This document shows, piece after piece, positions 7,116 to 14,632 of a stretch of 19,776 bases of DNA. Location of the stretch: NCBI GenBank assembly GCA_045537695.1, contig JAZSQB010000055.1, forward strand, positions 1 through 19,776, read 5' to 3'. How positions within the stretch are numbered: position 1 is the stretch's first letter; the number at the start of each line of letters is the position of its first letter. The position numbers were made by a program, and so were the translations under genes. The notes beneath the pieces were generated by a model. It did not search any database. It was given only the letters and a program-made list of their open reading frames with translations, and was not told the DNA's origin. This stretch comes from RGIG2041 sp045537695 (GTDB taxonomy: Bacteria; Bacillota; Clostridia; UBA1381; UMGS1253).

Positions 7116-7730
7116 TTATCTCAAAGATATTATTTCGCTCACCAACCTCTGCGCATCACCCTGATAATATGTAATTTCAAGATTTTCTTTTTCTACGATT
7201 CTTGCCGTCTTCAATACCATGCACGGCACTGCGAAAGGCGAAAAATCTCGTCGAATTTCCTTATAGTATTTACTTTTGTCAAAAATGTCTTGTATTACCA
7301 AAACGATGTTATTGTCTTCATCGAAGTCCATATAAACAATTTTTCCATCATCCAAGACAAGTGAACGATTCCAAAAAGCCTCACTCGAAAACACATTGTT
7401 GGTTACATCATAATACCGGTACAACTGAGCAGAACTTCCATGGCTTGTCATGATTTCCAACAAACCATTCTGTAGCAAAACAACATGTGGCTCTCTGCCG
7501 ACTTCTTCTTTCCGAACAACCTCGCCGTCCTTGTTATAAATAACATACTCGTATAGCTGTGCATCCTCTGTGGATTTATTATTAACTTCAAAATATTTGT
7601 TTTCTTCTACAGTAAATTTGCTTTTTTGTGTTGCTTGTTGCACCGCTCCATACTTGTCCGGTTTTGCAACCATACATCCCTGCAGAATGCACAACAAACA
7701 CAATCCAACGACGAGCACCCTTTTTATCAT
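7116..7730 (-). CDS. Small lipoprotein of unknown function
   Basis: This is a predicted surface lipoprotein of about 204 residues. From the chosen start, residues 1-18 form a signal (MIKR then a hydrophobic stretch) ending in the lipobox LQGC with Cys19 as the lipidated residue. The mature part has repeated short strand patterns (YVIYNKDGEVV, GKIVYMDFDEDNN) that suggest a beta-sheet or propeller-like fold. I recognise no family. Earlier in-frame starts (7736, 7775) are poorer: AAAGG at 7739-7743 sits eight bases before ATG 7730 but two before 7736. It begins 16 bases after the SleB-type gene and shares its terminator, so the two are likely co-transcribed and may act together at the wall. Confidence 0.75.
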   Translation of the reverse strand: MIKRVLVVGLCLLCILQGCMVAKPDKYGAVQQATQKSKFTVEENKYFEVNNKSTEDAQLYEYVIYNKDGEVVRKEEVGREPHVVLLQNGLLEIMTSHGSSAQLYRYYDVTNNVFSSEAFWNRSLVLDDGKIVYMDFDEDNNIVLVIQDIFDKSKYYKEIRRDFSPFAVPCMVLKTARIVEKENLEITYYQGDAQRLVSEIISLR

Positions 7731-7746
7731 ACGCATATCCTTTCTC

Positions 7747-9108
7747 TTATTTATATTTGTAAAATCTAAATGCATTTTTATCTATATTGGGACTGACATA
7801 CATTTCCTGCAATTCAGAAAAATTCCATTGTGGTTCGCTTCCCATCGGCACCATGCTTTTCGGACTATAAAACAATGTGCTACCATGCGTAGTATCATAC
7901 TCATAACCACAATACACATCCATTACTTGGTCAATCAGTTTTTCATATGTACTATTGGTATAATCCCTATTGTTCATATAATCCATTGCTTTTATGTATT
8001 CATTGCCTTTAAATCCACTAAACTGATATGGCTCTGATACTATTTCTTCAATAGAATTTCCTCTAAACCTATTCGAAAAAACTCTATTAATGATTGCATT
8101 TGCGACTGCCTTTCTCGAATCTACATTTTCTCCAATTGCTTCACTAGCAACAGTTGCAATCAACACTTTGGCCTCACGGCTAAGATTTTGATAGCGTGGC
8201 GGTCCATAAATTCCTAAATTTATATTATGCTCACGATATAAAACCGAATCGGCTATCCACATCCTATTGTTAGTCGAATCAATAAATGTACCTCGCCCGT
8301 CACCAGCATAATAGTCTTTAGTTATACCATTTATAGTTACCGTTGCAGTTTTAGTAGAATCGTTCCATTTAACACTGCCGCCATGCGCCATCGCCGCGTA
8401 ACGCGCTTGCACATAATCCGAACTACTTGTTTTCGGCTTTTTCGCCGCAGTATTCGCTGCCAAGGTTACGCCGTCCCTATACGTATCATTTAGGGTGTTC
8501 GAAGGCAATCTATGTGCTATATCATAGGCACTATTCGGTTCAAGCACAGCCATATGTTTGATTTCATCTCCTGCGTTGGAAATGCCACTACTTACATACT
8601 TCTTCTCATCTGACGCACTGTTTGCAGGCGCAGATAATTTTAAACCACTCTCAAACTGCGATCCGCGAAATGCAGTTTGCAGGTCACTGCGTGCACTTTT
8701 GGCATTGGATAGCTGCTTCTGATAATCCTGCTCGCCTGCTTTTTCGCCCATCAAACCGGTTAAAAAGGCGCGGTCGGTTTCGTTGGGAAGTTTGGTATTT
8801 AAAATGCTGTCTGTTTTGTTTCTCAGCAAATCCCGCATCTGCTTTTGCTCCGCCTGCACGCCGTATAATTCCTTGTAAAACTGACGTTCTCCGGCAGACG
8901 GAAAGCCGTTGTTTTGCAAAAAGCTTTGTGTTTTACTTTGGTTTCCCTTGTTATAAAGATAATCCAGTGCAGAATCTGCTGTCGCATCATTGTTAAAGGC
9001 ATTCAGCTTTATACGCATGATGGTACTTTTAGTATAATCCTTTTTATCCTTTTTGTCCAGTGGGAATATGTTTTCGTATGCATCTGCCCAATTACTTTTC
9101 ATGTTCAT
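7747..9108 (-). CDS. SleB-type cell wall hydrolase domain protein
   Basis: The C-terminal 135 or so residues match the Hydrolase_2/SleB family of peptidoglycan-cleaving (lytic transglycosylase-like) enzymes: TVASEAIGENVDSRKAVANA, INRV and PYQFSGF, where the Glu after ASEA is the expected catalytic acid. A middle segment (HGGSVKWNDSTKTATVTING) resembles the beta repeats of copper-amine-oxidase-like stalk domains. The N-terminal 200 residues are polar and partly coiled-coil with no signal peptide, odd for a wall enzyme. Start choice: AGGGGG lies seven bases before ATG 9108; an upstream ATG at 9144 lacks a site. A TATAAT stands at 9133-9138 on the minus strand without a well-spaced -35. The 3' half looks more AT-rich than the 5' half. 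Confidence 0.8.
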   Translation of the reverse strand: MNMKSNWADAYENIFPLDKKDKKDYTKSTIMRIKLNAFNNDATADSALDYLYNKGNQSKTQSFLQNNGFPSAGERQFYKELYGVQAEQKQMRDLLRNKTDSILNTKLPNETDRAFLTGLMGEKAGEQDYQKQLSNAKSARSDLQTAFRGSQFESGLKLSAPANSASDEKKYVSSGISNAGDEIKHMAVLEPNSAYDIAHRLPSNTLNDTYRDGVTLAANTAAKKPKTSSSDYVQARYAAMAHGGSVKWNDSTKTATVTINGITKDYYAGDGRGTFIDSTNNRMWIADSVLYREHNINLGIYGPPRYQNLSREAKVLIATVASEAIGENVDSRKAVANAIINRVFSNRFRGNSIEEIVSEPYQFSGFKGNEYIKAMDYMNNRDYTNSTYEKLIDQVMDVYCGYEYDTTHGSTLFYSPKSMVPMGSEPQWNFSELQEMYVSPNIDKNAFRFYKYK

Positions 9109-9146
9109 AATTTCACCCCCTTTCTGCTTCGTATTATACCGCAAAA

Positions 9147-9177
9147 AGAAAGGCTACTACTATCAACCTGCCTTTCT
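9147..9177. promoter_or_regulatory. Inverted repeat between divergent transcription units
   Basis: AGAAAGGC (9147-9154) and GCCTTTCT (9170-9177) form an 8-bp inverted repeat with a 15-bp centre between the hydrolase and HPr genes. It could be an operator or a weak hairpin. A weak candidate ptsH promoter follows: TTGCAT 9187-9192, 17 bp, TAAAAC 9210-9215. Confidence 0.3.
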
Positions 9178-9254
9178 GACAATATTTTGCATAAATTCCG
9201 GCAAACAGATAAAACTAAAACGGAAGCAAAATCGAAAACAGAAAGGAAGATTTC

Positions 9255-9512
9255 ATGAACGAGTTTACGTATACGCTTTGCCACGATACCGGCATTCACG
9301 CGCGTCCGGCAGGACTGATTGTAAACGAAGCTAAAAAATACAGTTGTAAAATTACGCTTTGCGTCGGCGAAAAATGCGCTGATGCAAAGGGACTGTTCGG
9401 CATTATGGGGCTGGCGGCAAAGGGCGGCGACACCGTACATGTTACGTGCGAAGGCGCAGACGCTGCCGAAGCGTGCAACGCACTGAAAACGCTATTTTCT
9501 GAAAATCTGTAA
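9255..9512 (+). CDS. ptsH: HPr family phosphocarrier protein
   Basis: HPr carries phosphate from enzyme I to sugar-specific EII proteins in the cytoplasm. The 85-residue length is normal. The active-site motif GIHARPAG puts the phosphorylated histidine exactly at position 15, with Arg17. The second regulatory site, Ser46 in Bacillus-type HPr, is Gly46 here (DAKGLFGIMGL), so phosphorylation by HPr kinase and classical CcpA co-repression through HPr-Ser-P cannot occur on this protein. The start follows AAAGGAAG. The gene lies 17 bases before ptsI and is surely co-transcribed with it. Confidence 0.92.
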   Translation: MNEFTYTLCHDTGIHARPAGLIVNEAKKYSCKITLCVGEKCADAKGLFGIMGLAAKGGDTVHVTCEGADAAEACNALKTLFSENL

Positions 9513-9529
9513 TACAAGGGGAGATTGTT

Positions 9530-11158
9530 ATGCAAATTCTGGAGGGAAAAAGCGTGTTCGGCGGCATTGCCATCGGCGAAGTATACCAGTTTACGCGCAA
9601 AGCGCAAGCCATCACGCTGCAGCGCATTACCGATACACAAGCGGAAATCGCCCGCTTTGAACAGGCGAGAATTCAGGCGCAGATGCAGCTCAGTGCGCTG
9701 TATACCCATGCGCAGAAGCGCGTCGGCGCAGAAAATGCCGAAATTTTCAACATCCACGCCATGATGCTCGATGATGCAGATTATTTAAGCTCCATTGCGC
9801 ATATTATCCGCACACAAAACGCCAATGCAGAATACGCCGTTAGCGTAACGGCAGATAATTTTGCGAATCTGTTTTCCGGTATGGCAGATGCCTATATGCG
9901 CGAGCGCGCCGCCGATGTGCACGATGTTTCAGAGCGACTGATTCGTATTTTAAACGGTGATACCGACAGCGGCGGGCTGCGTGCTCCTGCCATCATTGTG
10001 GCAGATGACCTTGCGCCAAGCGAAACGGTGCAATTGGACCGCGAAAAGGTGCTTGCATTTGTGACCGCCAAAGGCTCTAAAAACTCACACACCGCTATCT
10101 TGGCGCGGACAATGAATATTCCGGCAATTATCGGCGTCGGTGCGCCGGTGCTATCGCTCGTCTGCGGGCAAAACGTGATTGTTGACGGCTTTACGGGTAA
10201 AATCTATGTAGACCCCGATGCGCAAACGCTTGCCGAGATGCGCCAAAAAATGCAGGAAGCGCAACAGCAGCAACAACTTTTAAAAACCCTAAAGGGTTTA
10301 GAAAACGAAACCAAAGACGGACGAAAAATTAAATTATATGCCAACATCGGCAATCCGGGCGATGTCGCGCAGGCGCTGCAAAACGATGCCGGCGGCATCG
10401 GGCTTTTGCGCAGTGAATTTTTATATATCGGCAGACGGGATGCGCCGGATGAACAAACGCAGTTTACTGCCTATCGCACCATTGCACAAAGTATGGCAGG
10501 CAAAACTGTTATCATCCGTACACTCGACATTGGCGCAGACAAAAAAGCGGATTATCTTGGGCTGGATACGGAAGAAAACCCCGCACTCGGCTACCGCGCC
10601 GTGCGCATTTGCTTAGACAGGCCGGCTTTATTTAAAACCCAGCTGCGCGCCATCTACCGCGCATCTGCCTTCGGCAGCATTGCACTGATGGTGCCAATGA
10701 TTATCTCCGTGGACGAGATTTTGCGCATAAAGCAAATCATCGAAGAAGTCAAAGCGGAGCTGACGGCGGACCGGATTGCCTTTAATGCCAATGTCCCGTT
10801 TGGTATAATGATTGAAACGCCCGCGGCAGCCATTCTCAGCGATGTTTTTGCCCGACACGTGGACTTTTTCAGCATCGGTACAAACGATTTAACGCAATAC
10901 GTTCTTGCGGCTGACCGACAAAACGCAAAACTGGAGCCGTTTATAGACGCGCACCATCCGGCGCTTTTGCGCCTGATTCAAACTGTGGCGGAAAACGCAC
11001 ACCGAAACAATATTTGGGTCGGTATTTGCGGCGAGCTTGCCGCTGACGTATCGCTGACAGAATTTTTCCTCTCCATCGGCATAGACGAATTGTCTGTATC
11101 TCCTTCTTTGATTCTACCATTGCGGCAAAAAATACGAAGCATTCATCTTAAAAATTAA
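9530..11158 (+). CDS. ptsI: PTS enzyme I (phosphoenolpyruvate-protein phosphotransferase)
   Basis: Enzyme I takes phosphate from PEP and passes it to HPr, the first step of PTS sugar uptake. At 542 residues it is slightly shorter than the usual 570 or so, but complete. The phosphohistidine is His187 in GSKNSHTAILAR (family GGRTSHTAIMAR; Gly-Arg-Thr is changed to Ser-Lys-Asn). The PEP-binding barrel shows LLRSEFLY, RTLDIGADK, PMIISVDE, GIMIETPAA, SIGTNDLTQY and the catalytic Cys500 in GICGELA. AAGGGGAG lies six bases before the ATG. No EII gene is present nearby, so it probably serves EIIs elsewhere. No clean terminator follows directly; the next 280 bp are structured. Confidence 0.95.
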   Translation: MQILEGKSVFGGIAIGEVYQFTRKAQAITLQRITDTQAEIARFEQARIQAQMQLSALYTHAQKRVGAENAEIFNIHAMMLDDADYLSSIAHIIRTQNANAEYAVSVTADNFANLFSGMADAYMRERAADVHDVSERLIRILNGDTDSGGLRAPAIIVADDLAPSETVQLDREKVLAFVTAKGSKNSHTAILARTMNIPAIIGVGAPVLSLVCGQNVIVDGFTGKIYVDPDAQTLAEMRQKMQEAQQQQQLLKTLKGLENETKDGRKIKLYANIGNPGDVAQALQNDAGGIGLLRSEFLYIGRRDAPDEQTQFTAYRTIAQSMAGKTVIIRTLDIGADKKADYLGLDTEENPALGYRAVRICLDRPALFKTQLRAIYRASAFGSIALMVPMIISVDEILRIKQIIEEVKAELTADRIAFNANVPFGIMIETPAAAILSDVFARHVDFFSIGTNDLTQYVLAADRQNAKLEPFIDAHHPALLRLIQTVAENAHRNNIWVGICGELAADVSLTEFFLSIGIDELSVSPSLILPLRQKIRSIHLKN

Positions 11159-11236
11159 ACCGCATCCTATAGGGCCTAAGGGGTTCGACTCCCCTCGGCT
11201 TAGAGCGGTTTATATATCTTGCCTTATGAAGGCAAG
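11156..11236 (+). other. Structured gap with tRNA/tmRNA T-arm-like relic
   Basis: An outer 8-bp stem pairs TAAACCGC (11156-11163, overlapping the ptsI stop codon) with GCGGTTTA (11205-11212). It encloses a canonical T-arm: AGGGG, loop TTCGACT, CCCCT (11179-11195), then CGGCTTA, in the place of an acceptor strand. No matching 5' half, anticodon or CCA is found, so it is not a functional tRNA. It resembles the 3' end of a tmRNA or tRNA left as an attachment site, or a tRNA-like element in the ptsI 3' region. A separate perfect hairpin CTTGCCTT-ATG-AAGGCAAG follows at 11218-11236. Confidence 0.45.
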
Positions 11237-11245
11237 CTGATTTAT

Positions 11246-11284
11246 AAAAAAAGCTTCCGCCTGCAAAGGAAGCAGAGCGGAAGC
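11246..11284 (-). terminator. Terminator of the SLH-DHHW gene
   Basis: On the minus strand GCTTCCGC (11277-11284) pairs with GCGGAAGC (11253-11260) and runs into seven T residues. It lies about 150 nt beyond the stop codon, leaving a 3' region (11285-11436) with further inverted repeats: GTTGATG/CATCAAC at 11320-11352 and AAAAGGGGA/TCTCCTTTT near 11387-11415, which may be a closer weak terminator. Confidence 0.65.
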
Positions 11285-11436
11285 ATAACGGCGCACATAG
11301 CATACCGGCAGTTGAGAATGTTGATGATAGCAGATATGAAATCGCCATCAACACCCTGCACGGTGCAATCTGTGTCTATGACGTATAAAAGGGGATGTAA
11401 AAAGTCTCCTTTTAAATTTGTATGTCTAAATACATT

Positions 11437-13368
11437 TTACTTTAAAATTGTACTATTATTTACAATCTTGTCGCTATAGAGCACTAAAACCTCAGCGCCG
11501 TCAAAATTAACATACTGCTTTAAGAGTGTGCTGCTCATATAGCGCAAGTCCACAAGTGTAATTTTGGAATATCCCTCGATAAAGAGTGGCGCAATGCTCG
11601 AGCCGTAAGAATCTCTGAAAATGACGAGTTCGCGGCCGTCGGTCTGCGCCGGATTGGTAATTACGCTCAGCGGTGTTGCACCGGATAAAAATACATCATA
11701 CGGCGTTTTGGAATTCAGCTTATCCTCGTTATAAACCGTTGTTGCTTTTTTGTTTTGGAAATCCTCTACCATTGCGCCCGTGGTTACGTCGCTTACAAGA
11801 TACTGAAGCGTTTCTGCCGGAATATCGGCGATATCCTTGGCATAATCACCACGGTAGTTTTCCACAATAACGGCTTCATAGCTATCCGGATTTATCGTAA
11901 ATTCCATCGCCTTTGCAAATTTATCCATCACACCGGACAGATTTTCCTGCTTCCAGTGGCGATCTGTTGCATAGTAGTCATTCAGAGTAAGCACATCTGC
12001 AATTTCAATTGCTGTCCAGTCGTAGAGCGCATCGGAAAGGAATGCTGAAACGCTGTCGTGGTTTAAATATGCCGTGGTAACATCCTTTAAAAAATAACTC
12101 TTTTCCGGAATAGTTGCATAGTAGGTTTTATTTTCTGCAAAATGCTCGCTCTTCAATGCTGAGAACTTTTCCGCAAATTTTTCTGCCGAGGTACGGTTAA
12201 AAGCTTCGTCTGCCTGCACAAACGCGCCGTTATACTGCAAATACCCGTTTTCCGCCGGTAAAAGCAGACTGCTGTCCAGGCTTCTGAAGTTTGCACTCAT
12301 TTGATCGCCCGCAGCATCGTCCATGACCAAAAGAACGAGATTACCGATGTTTTCTACCTTTACATTTTTCGGATTTACGCCTACGCAAACCCATTTTCTC
12401 GGGTTTACATTGTCACGAATTTCTTTTTTCACCATTGACGTATCCGTACCTTCTTTTACGCGAAGTACGGCAACGCTGTGCGCGCGCGATGTCATCATTG
12501 GCTCACAAACAATGGCCTCTGTCAATGCAATTTTCTCTGCATCGGCGCCGATAAAGGATGCAAGATAAGAAACAAACTCTTCTTTTGCCACCTCTTCGCC
12601 TACAATTGTATATTTACCGTCTGCTGCAGCAAAATCCATCGTCATCAGACCCTGCGGATAAATATCTGCAACGCCTGCATATACCTTTGCAAGAATATCC
12701 ATCAGAGGACTTGCCGTGGTAACCGGCGCGCCCTCATTTGCCAATGCGATTGCAAGTGTAAATGCGTTGATGACGCCATCCTCTACCAGTTTTTCCTTCA
12801 GCGTTTTCTCTGTGCCAAATAATTTTGCATCCAGTGCCGCTCTGGAAATAATCGCAGCATCACCGCGCAAAAAGCTTGTCTTATCCGTTGCCGCGGAGAT
12901 AATACCTGCCTGCGTGCCGAGCGTTTCCCATCTTTCCCAAACGGAGCCTTCTTCTGTGTCCGGATAACCGAGCGCGCGCAATACAAACGTTATGTACATC
13001 TGCAACGAGGCTTCTGTGTCCGGCGCAAACTCCGTTTCCGAAATACCGGAAGTAATTTTATTGGCATAACCATATGCTATATAGCTTTCTGCGCCTTCCC
13101 AAGTCGGCGCGTCCGTAAACGGATGCTCAAATGCTTCTTCCGGATACAGCGCATTCATTTCATTACCCGAAAGACGGATAAGCATAATGAGTGCTTCCAG
13201 TCGGGTGAGCGGTCTTTCTAACTCATAACCGTTGTCCGTGCCCTTAAATAAACCAAGTACATTGAGTGTGTCTGCTTTCAGTTGCGCCTCTGCTTTGTCA
13301 TAAGCCAGTACGCTGACGGACGAAAGCAGCATTAAAACAGAAAGTAAAATCGCTAAAACTTTTTTCAT
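11437..13368 (-). CDS. SLH - DUF4358 - DHHW fusion surface protein
   Basis: This 643-residue secreted protein has three parts. Residues 1-22 are a signal peptide (cleaved after VLA). About 23-190 are SLH-like repeats (LTRLEALIMLIRLSG; HPFTDAP...; FLRGDAAIISR) for wall attachment. About 222-350 match the DUF4358 pattern (AHSVAVLRVKEGTD, NPRKWVCVGV, GNLVLLVMD). About 370-643 form a DHHW/AlgX-like SGNH domain with DRHW (469-472; the family motif is DHHW) and FRDSYGSS (585-590) as likely catalytic Asp/His and Ser. Such domains act in O-acetylation or deacetylation of wall or exopolysaccharide, usually beside an MBOAT acyltransferase, which is absent here. The start follows AAAGGAG at seven bases. 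Promoter at 13434-13462. The exact reaction is unknown. Confidence 0.85.
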   Translation of the reverse strand: MKKVLAILLSVLMLLSSVSVLAYDKAEAQLKADTLNVLGLFKGTDNGYELERPLTRLEALIMLIRLSGNEMNALYPEEAFEHPFTDAPTWEGAESYIAYGYANKITSGISETEFAPDTEASLQMYITFVLRALGYPDTEEGSVWERWETLGTQAGIISAATDKTSFLRGDAAIISRAALDAKLFGTEKTLKEKLVEDGVINAFTLAIALANEGAPVTTASPLMDILAKVYAGVADIYPQGLMTMDFAAADGKYTIVGEEVAKEEFVSYLASFIGADAEKIALTEAIVCEPMMTSRAHSVAVLRVKEGTDTSMVKKEIRDNVNPRKWVCVGVNPKNVKVENIGNLVLLVMDDAAGDQMSANFRSLDSSLLLPAENGYLQYNGAFVQADEAFNRTSAEKFAEKFSALKSEHFAENKTYYATIPEKSYFLKDVTTAYLNHDSVSAFLSDALYDWTAIEIADVLTLNDYYATDRHWKQENLSGVMDKFAKAMEFTINPDSYEAVIVENYRGDYAKDIADIPAETLQYLVSDVTTGAMVEDFQNKKATTVYNEDKLNSKTPYDVFLSGATPLSVITNPAQTDGRELVIFRDSYGSSIAPLFIEGYSKITLVDLRYMSSTLLKQYVNFDGAEVLVLYSDKIVNNSTILK

Positions 13369-13433
13369 ATTCGTTCTCCTTTAAAAAATTTTACGTTATA
13401 TTAGACGCAGACTTTTTTAAAAAGTTCCGTTTC

Positions 13434-13462
13434 AGTATAGCATATTCCAAAAATTTGTGCAA
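13434..13462 (-). promoter_or_regulatory. Predicted promoter of the SLH-DHHW gene
   Basis: On the minus strand: TTGCAC (13457-13462), 17 bp, then TATACT (13434-13439) with an extended TGC just upstream. The leader carries the palindrome ACTTTTT-T-AAAAAGT (on the + strand, about 13420-13434). Confidence 0.5.
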
Positions 13463-13464
13463 GT

Positions 13465-13495
13465 AAAAAAGACGGATCATAATTATCCGTCTTTT
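13465..13495 (-). terminator. Terminator of the creatininase-family operon
   Basis: AAAAGACGGAT (13467-13477) pairs with ATCCGTCTTTT (13485-13495) over 11 bp. On the minus strand a six-T run follows. It closes the three-gene operon a few bases after the creatininase-family stop codon, and partly abuts the promoter of the next gene. Confidence 0.8.
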
Positions 13496-13501
13496 CATAC
13501 A

Positions 13502-14245
13502 TTATTTAATTCTTTCTTTCAGGTATGCAAGCGACTTTGCAACCATTTCATCGCCGATTTCCGTGCTTGCCTCTGCGGCACTCTTGGTAAACCAGTGGTC
13601 AATGTCGTCGAGTCTGGAAAGCTCTACCGCTTCCGGATACAGCGACATCAAAATAGAACATTCATACTTGCCTGCGTGGTCATAACCCGTAGCATTCTGC
13701 ACTTCGGTGCTCATGGTCGGGATGATCTGAATCCAGGAGAACGGATCGTCGCCGCCGCCGAGGTTTTCATAGTAGGTCTTGTAATTTTCACTGCCCCACC
13801 AGCCCTGACCTTGCGTCTTTTCCAAGTAGCGCATGGTTGCACGCTTTGCCGCCTTCATATACGAAAGCGTCATCGGCATCAGGTTTTCCTGCTCAAACTG
13901 GTGATGAATCACCACGTAGATGTTACGCAGACCTGCATTTAAGAGGTTGGTAAACACCTGGAAGAGATACGCTTCAAACACATCCTCTTCAATGTGCACC
14001 GTGCCGCTTGTTTCATCGGCAACCGCGTAGCTCGACGGGCTGTAATGAATGGAAGGTGCAATCATCAGCTCTTTTTCTTCGGCGAGCTTTTCAATCAGAC
14101 CTTCTGCCACCAGTGTGTCACAGCCGTAGGAGCAGTGCGGACCGTGGTATTCTACCGTACCGCCGCAAAGGATGACCGGAATGCGGCTTTCCTTTACATA
14201 TGCTATTTCCTTCGGAAAGCTTTTGGTAAGATACATTTTTTTCAT
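13502..14245 (-). CDS. Creatininase-family amidohydrolase
   Basis: This family consists of metal-dependent amidohydrolases with the creatininase fold that open cyclic or linear amides. The 247-residue length is typical. The first metal motif is clear: GGTVEYHGPH with Glu32 and His34, then Asp43 in GCDTLVAEG. The usual HGGN or HYEN motif appears as HHQFEQEN (114-121), so His115 and a nearby Glu may serve. HAGKYECSILM replaces the canonical HAGE(I/A)ETS. These differences argue for a substrate other than creatinine, or a subfamily of its own. AAGGTGA lies seven bases upstream. It is the last gene of the operon, 15 bases after the ASRT-family gene. Confidence 0.82.
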   Translation of the reverse strand: MKKMYLTKSFPKEIAYVKESRIPVILCGGTVEYHGPHCSYGCDTLVAEGLIEKLAEEKELMIAPSIHYSPSSYAVADETSGTVHIEEDVFEAYLFQVFTNLLNAGLRNIYVVIHHQFEQENLMPMTLSYMKAAKRATMRYLEKTQGQGWWGSENYKTYYENLGGGDDPFSWIQIIPTMSTEVQNATGYDHAGKYECSILMSLYPEAVELSRLDDIDHWFTKSAAEASTEIGDEMVAKSLAYLKERIK

Positions 14246-14260
14246 TGTAAAATCACCTTA

Positions 14261-14632
14261 TTATTCAGAATAACCCATTGTGGTGTAGAAGGCGAGATTT
14301 GCCTGTGTGTTGTCCAGTCTGCCGTACTGTACCACAATTGGCGTACTGCTTGTCAGCTTCATCGCGTACTGTGTTTCCAACGGTACTTCAAAGCCGCACA
14401 TATCTTCTAATCTGTTCATGCGAAAGCACCGCACTCTGCCTGCCTTTACCGTCCAATGGATATCCTCATAGGCATCCTTGTCCGTGAAAAACAGCTTTAC
14501 GGTGATTTCTGCATCCACATCGCTGTCATTTACAACAATAACGGATTCGTGGCCTTTTGCAACGCCCTCGCCCGGCTGCGGCAGCTCGCAGTCCGGCAAA
14601 ATCCAAAATTTTTTACCGATTGTATTATACAT
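14261..14632 (-). CDS. ASRT-family (sensory rhodopsin transducer-like) protein
   Basis: A small 123-residue beta-rich protein of the family named after the Anabaena sensory rhodopsin transducer. Family hallmarks: IGKKFWILPDCELP, KGHESVIVVNDSDVDAEI, LFFTDKDAYED, AGRVRCFRMN and the C-terminal PIVVQYGRLDNTQ...AFYTTMGYS. No rhodopsin gene is nearby; in non-phototrophs the family is thought to be a soluble small-molecule (possibly sugar-like) binding module. Its start overlaps the M24 gene's end by eight bases (ATGTATAA), indicating translational coupling, and it lies between two predicted amide/guanidine hydrolases. The likely role is ligand binding or substrate processing for the same compound; that is inference. 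Confidence 0.8.
   Translation of the reverse strand: MYNTIGKKFWILPDCELPQPGEGVAKGHESVIVVNDSDVDAEITVKLFFTDKDAYEDIHWTVKAGRVRCFRMNRLEDMCGFEVPLETQYAMKLTSSTPIVVQYGRLDNTQANLAFYTTMGYSE

Noticed and set aside
11179..11203. A complete tRNA or tmRNA gene
   Set aside because: Only the T-arm and an acceptor-like tail are visible. No D-arm, anticodon arm, matching 5' acceptor strand or CCA could be found.
14261..14632. A light-sensing system based on the rhodopsin-transducer-like protein
   Set aside because: No rhodopsin (seven-helix retinal protein) gene occurs in the window, and ASRT-family proteins are found in many organisms without rhodopsins.
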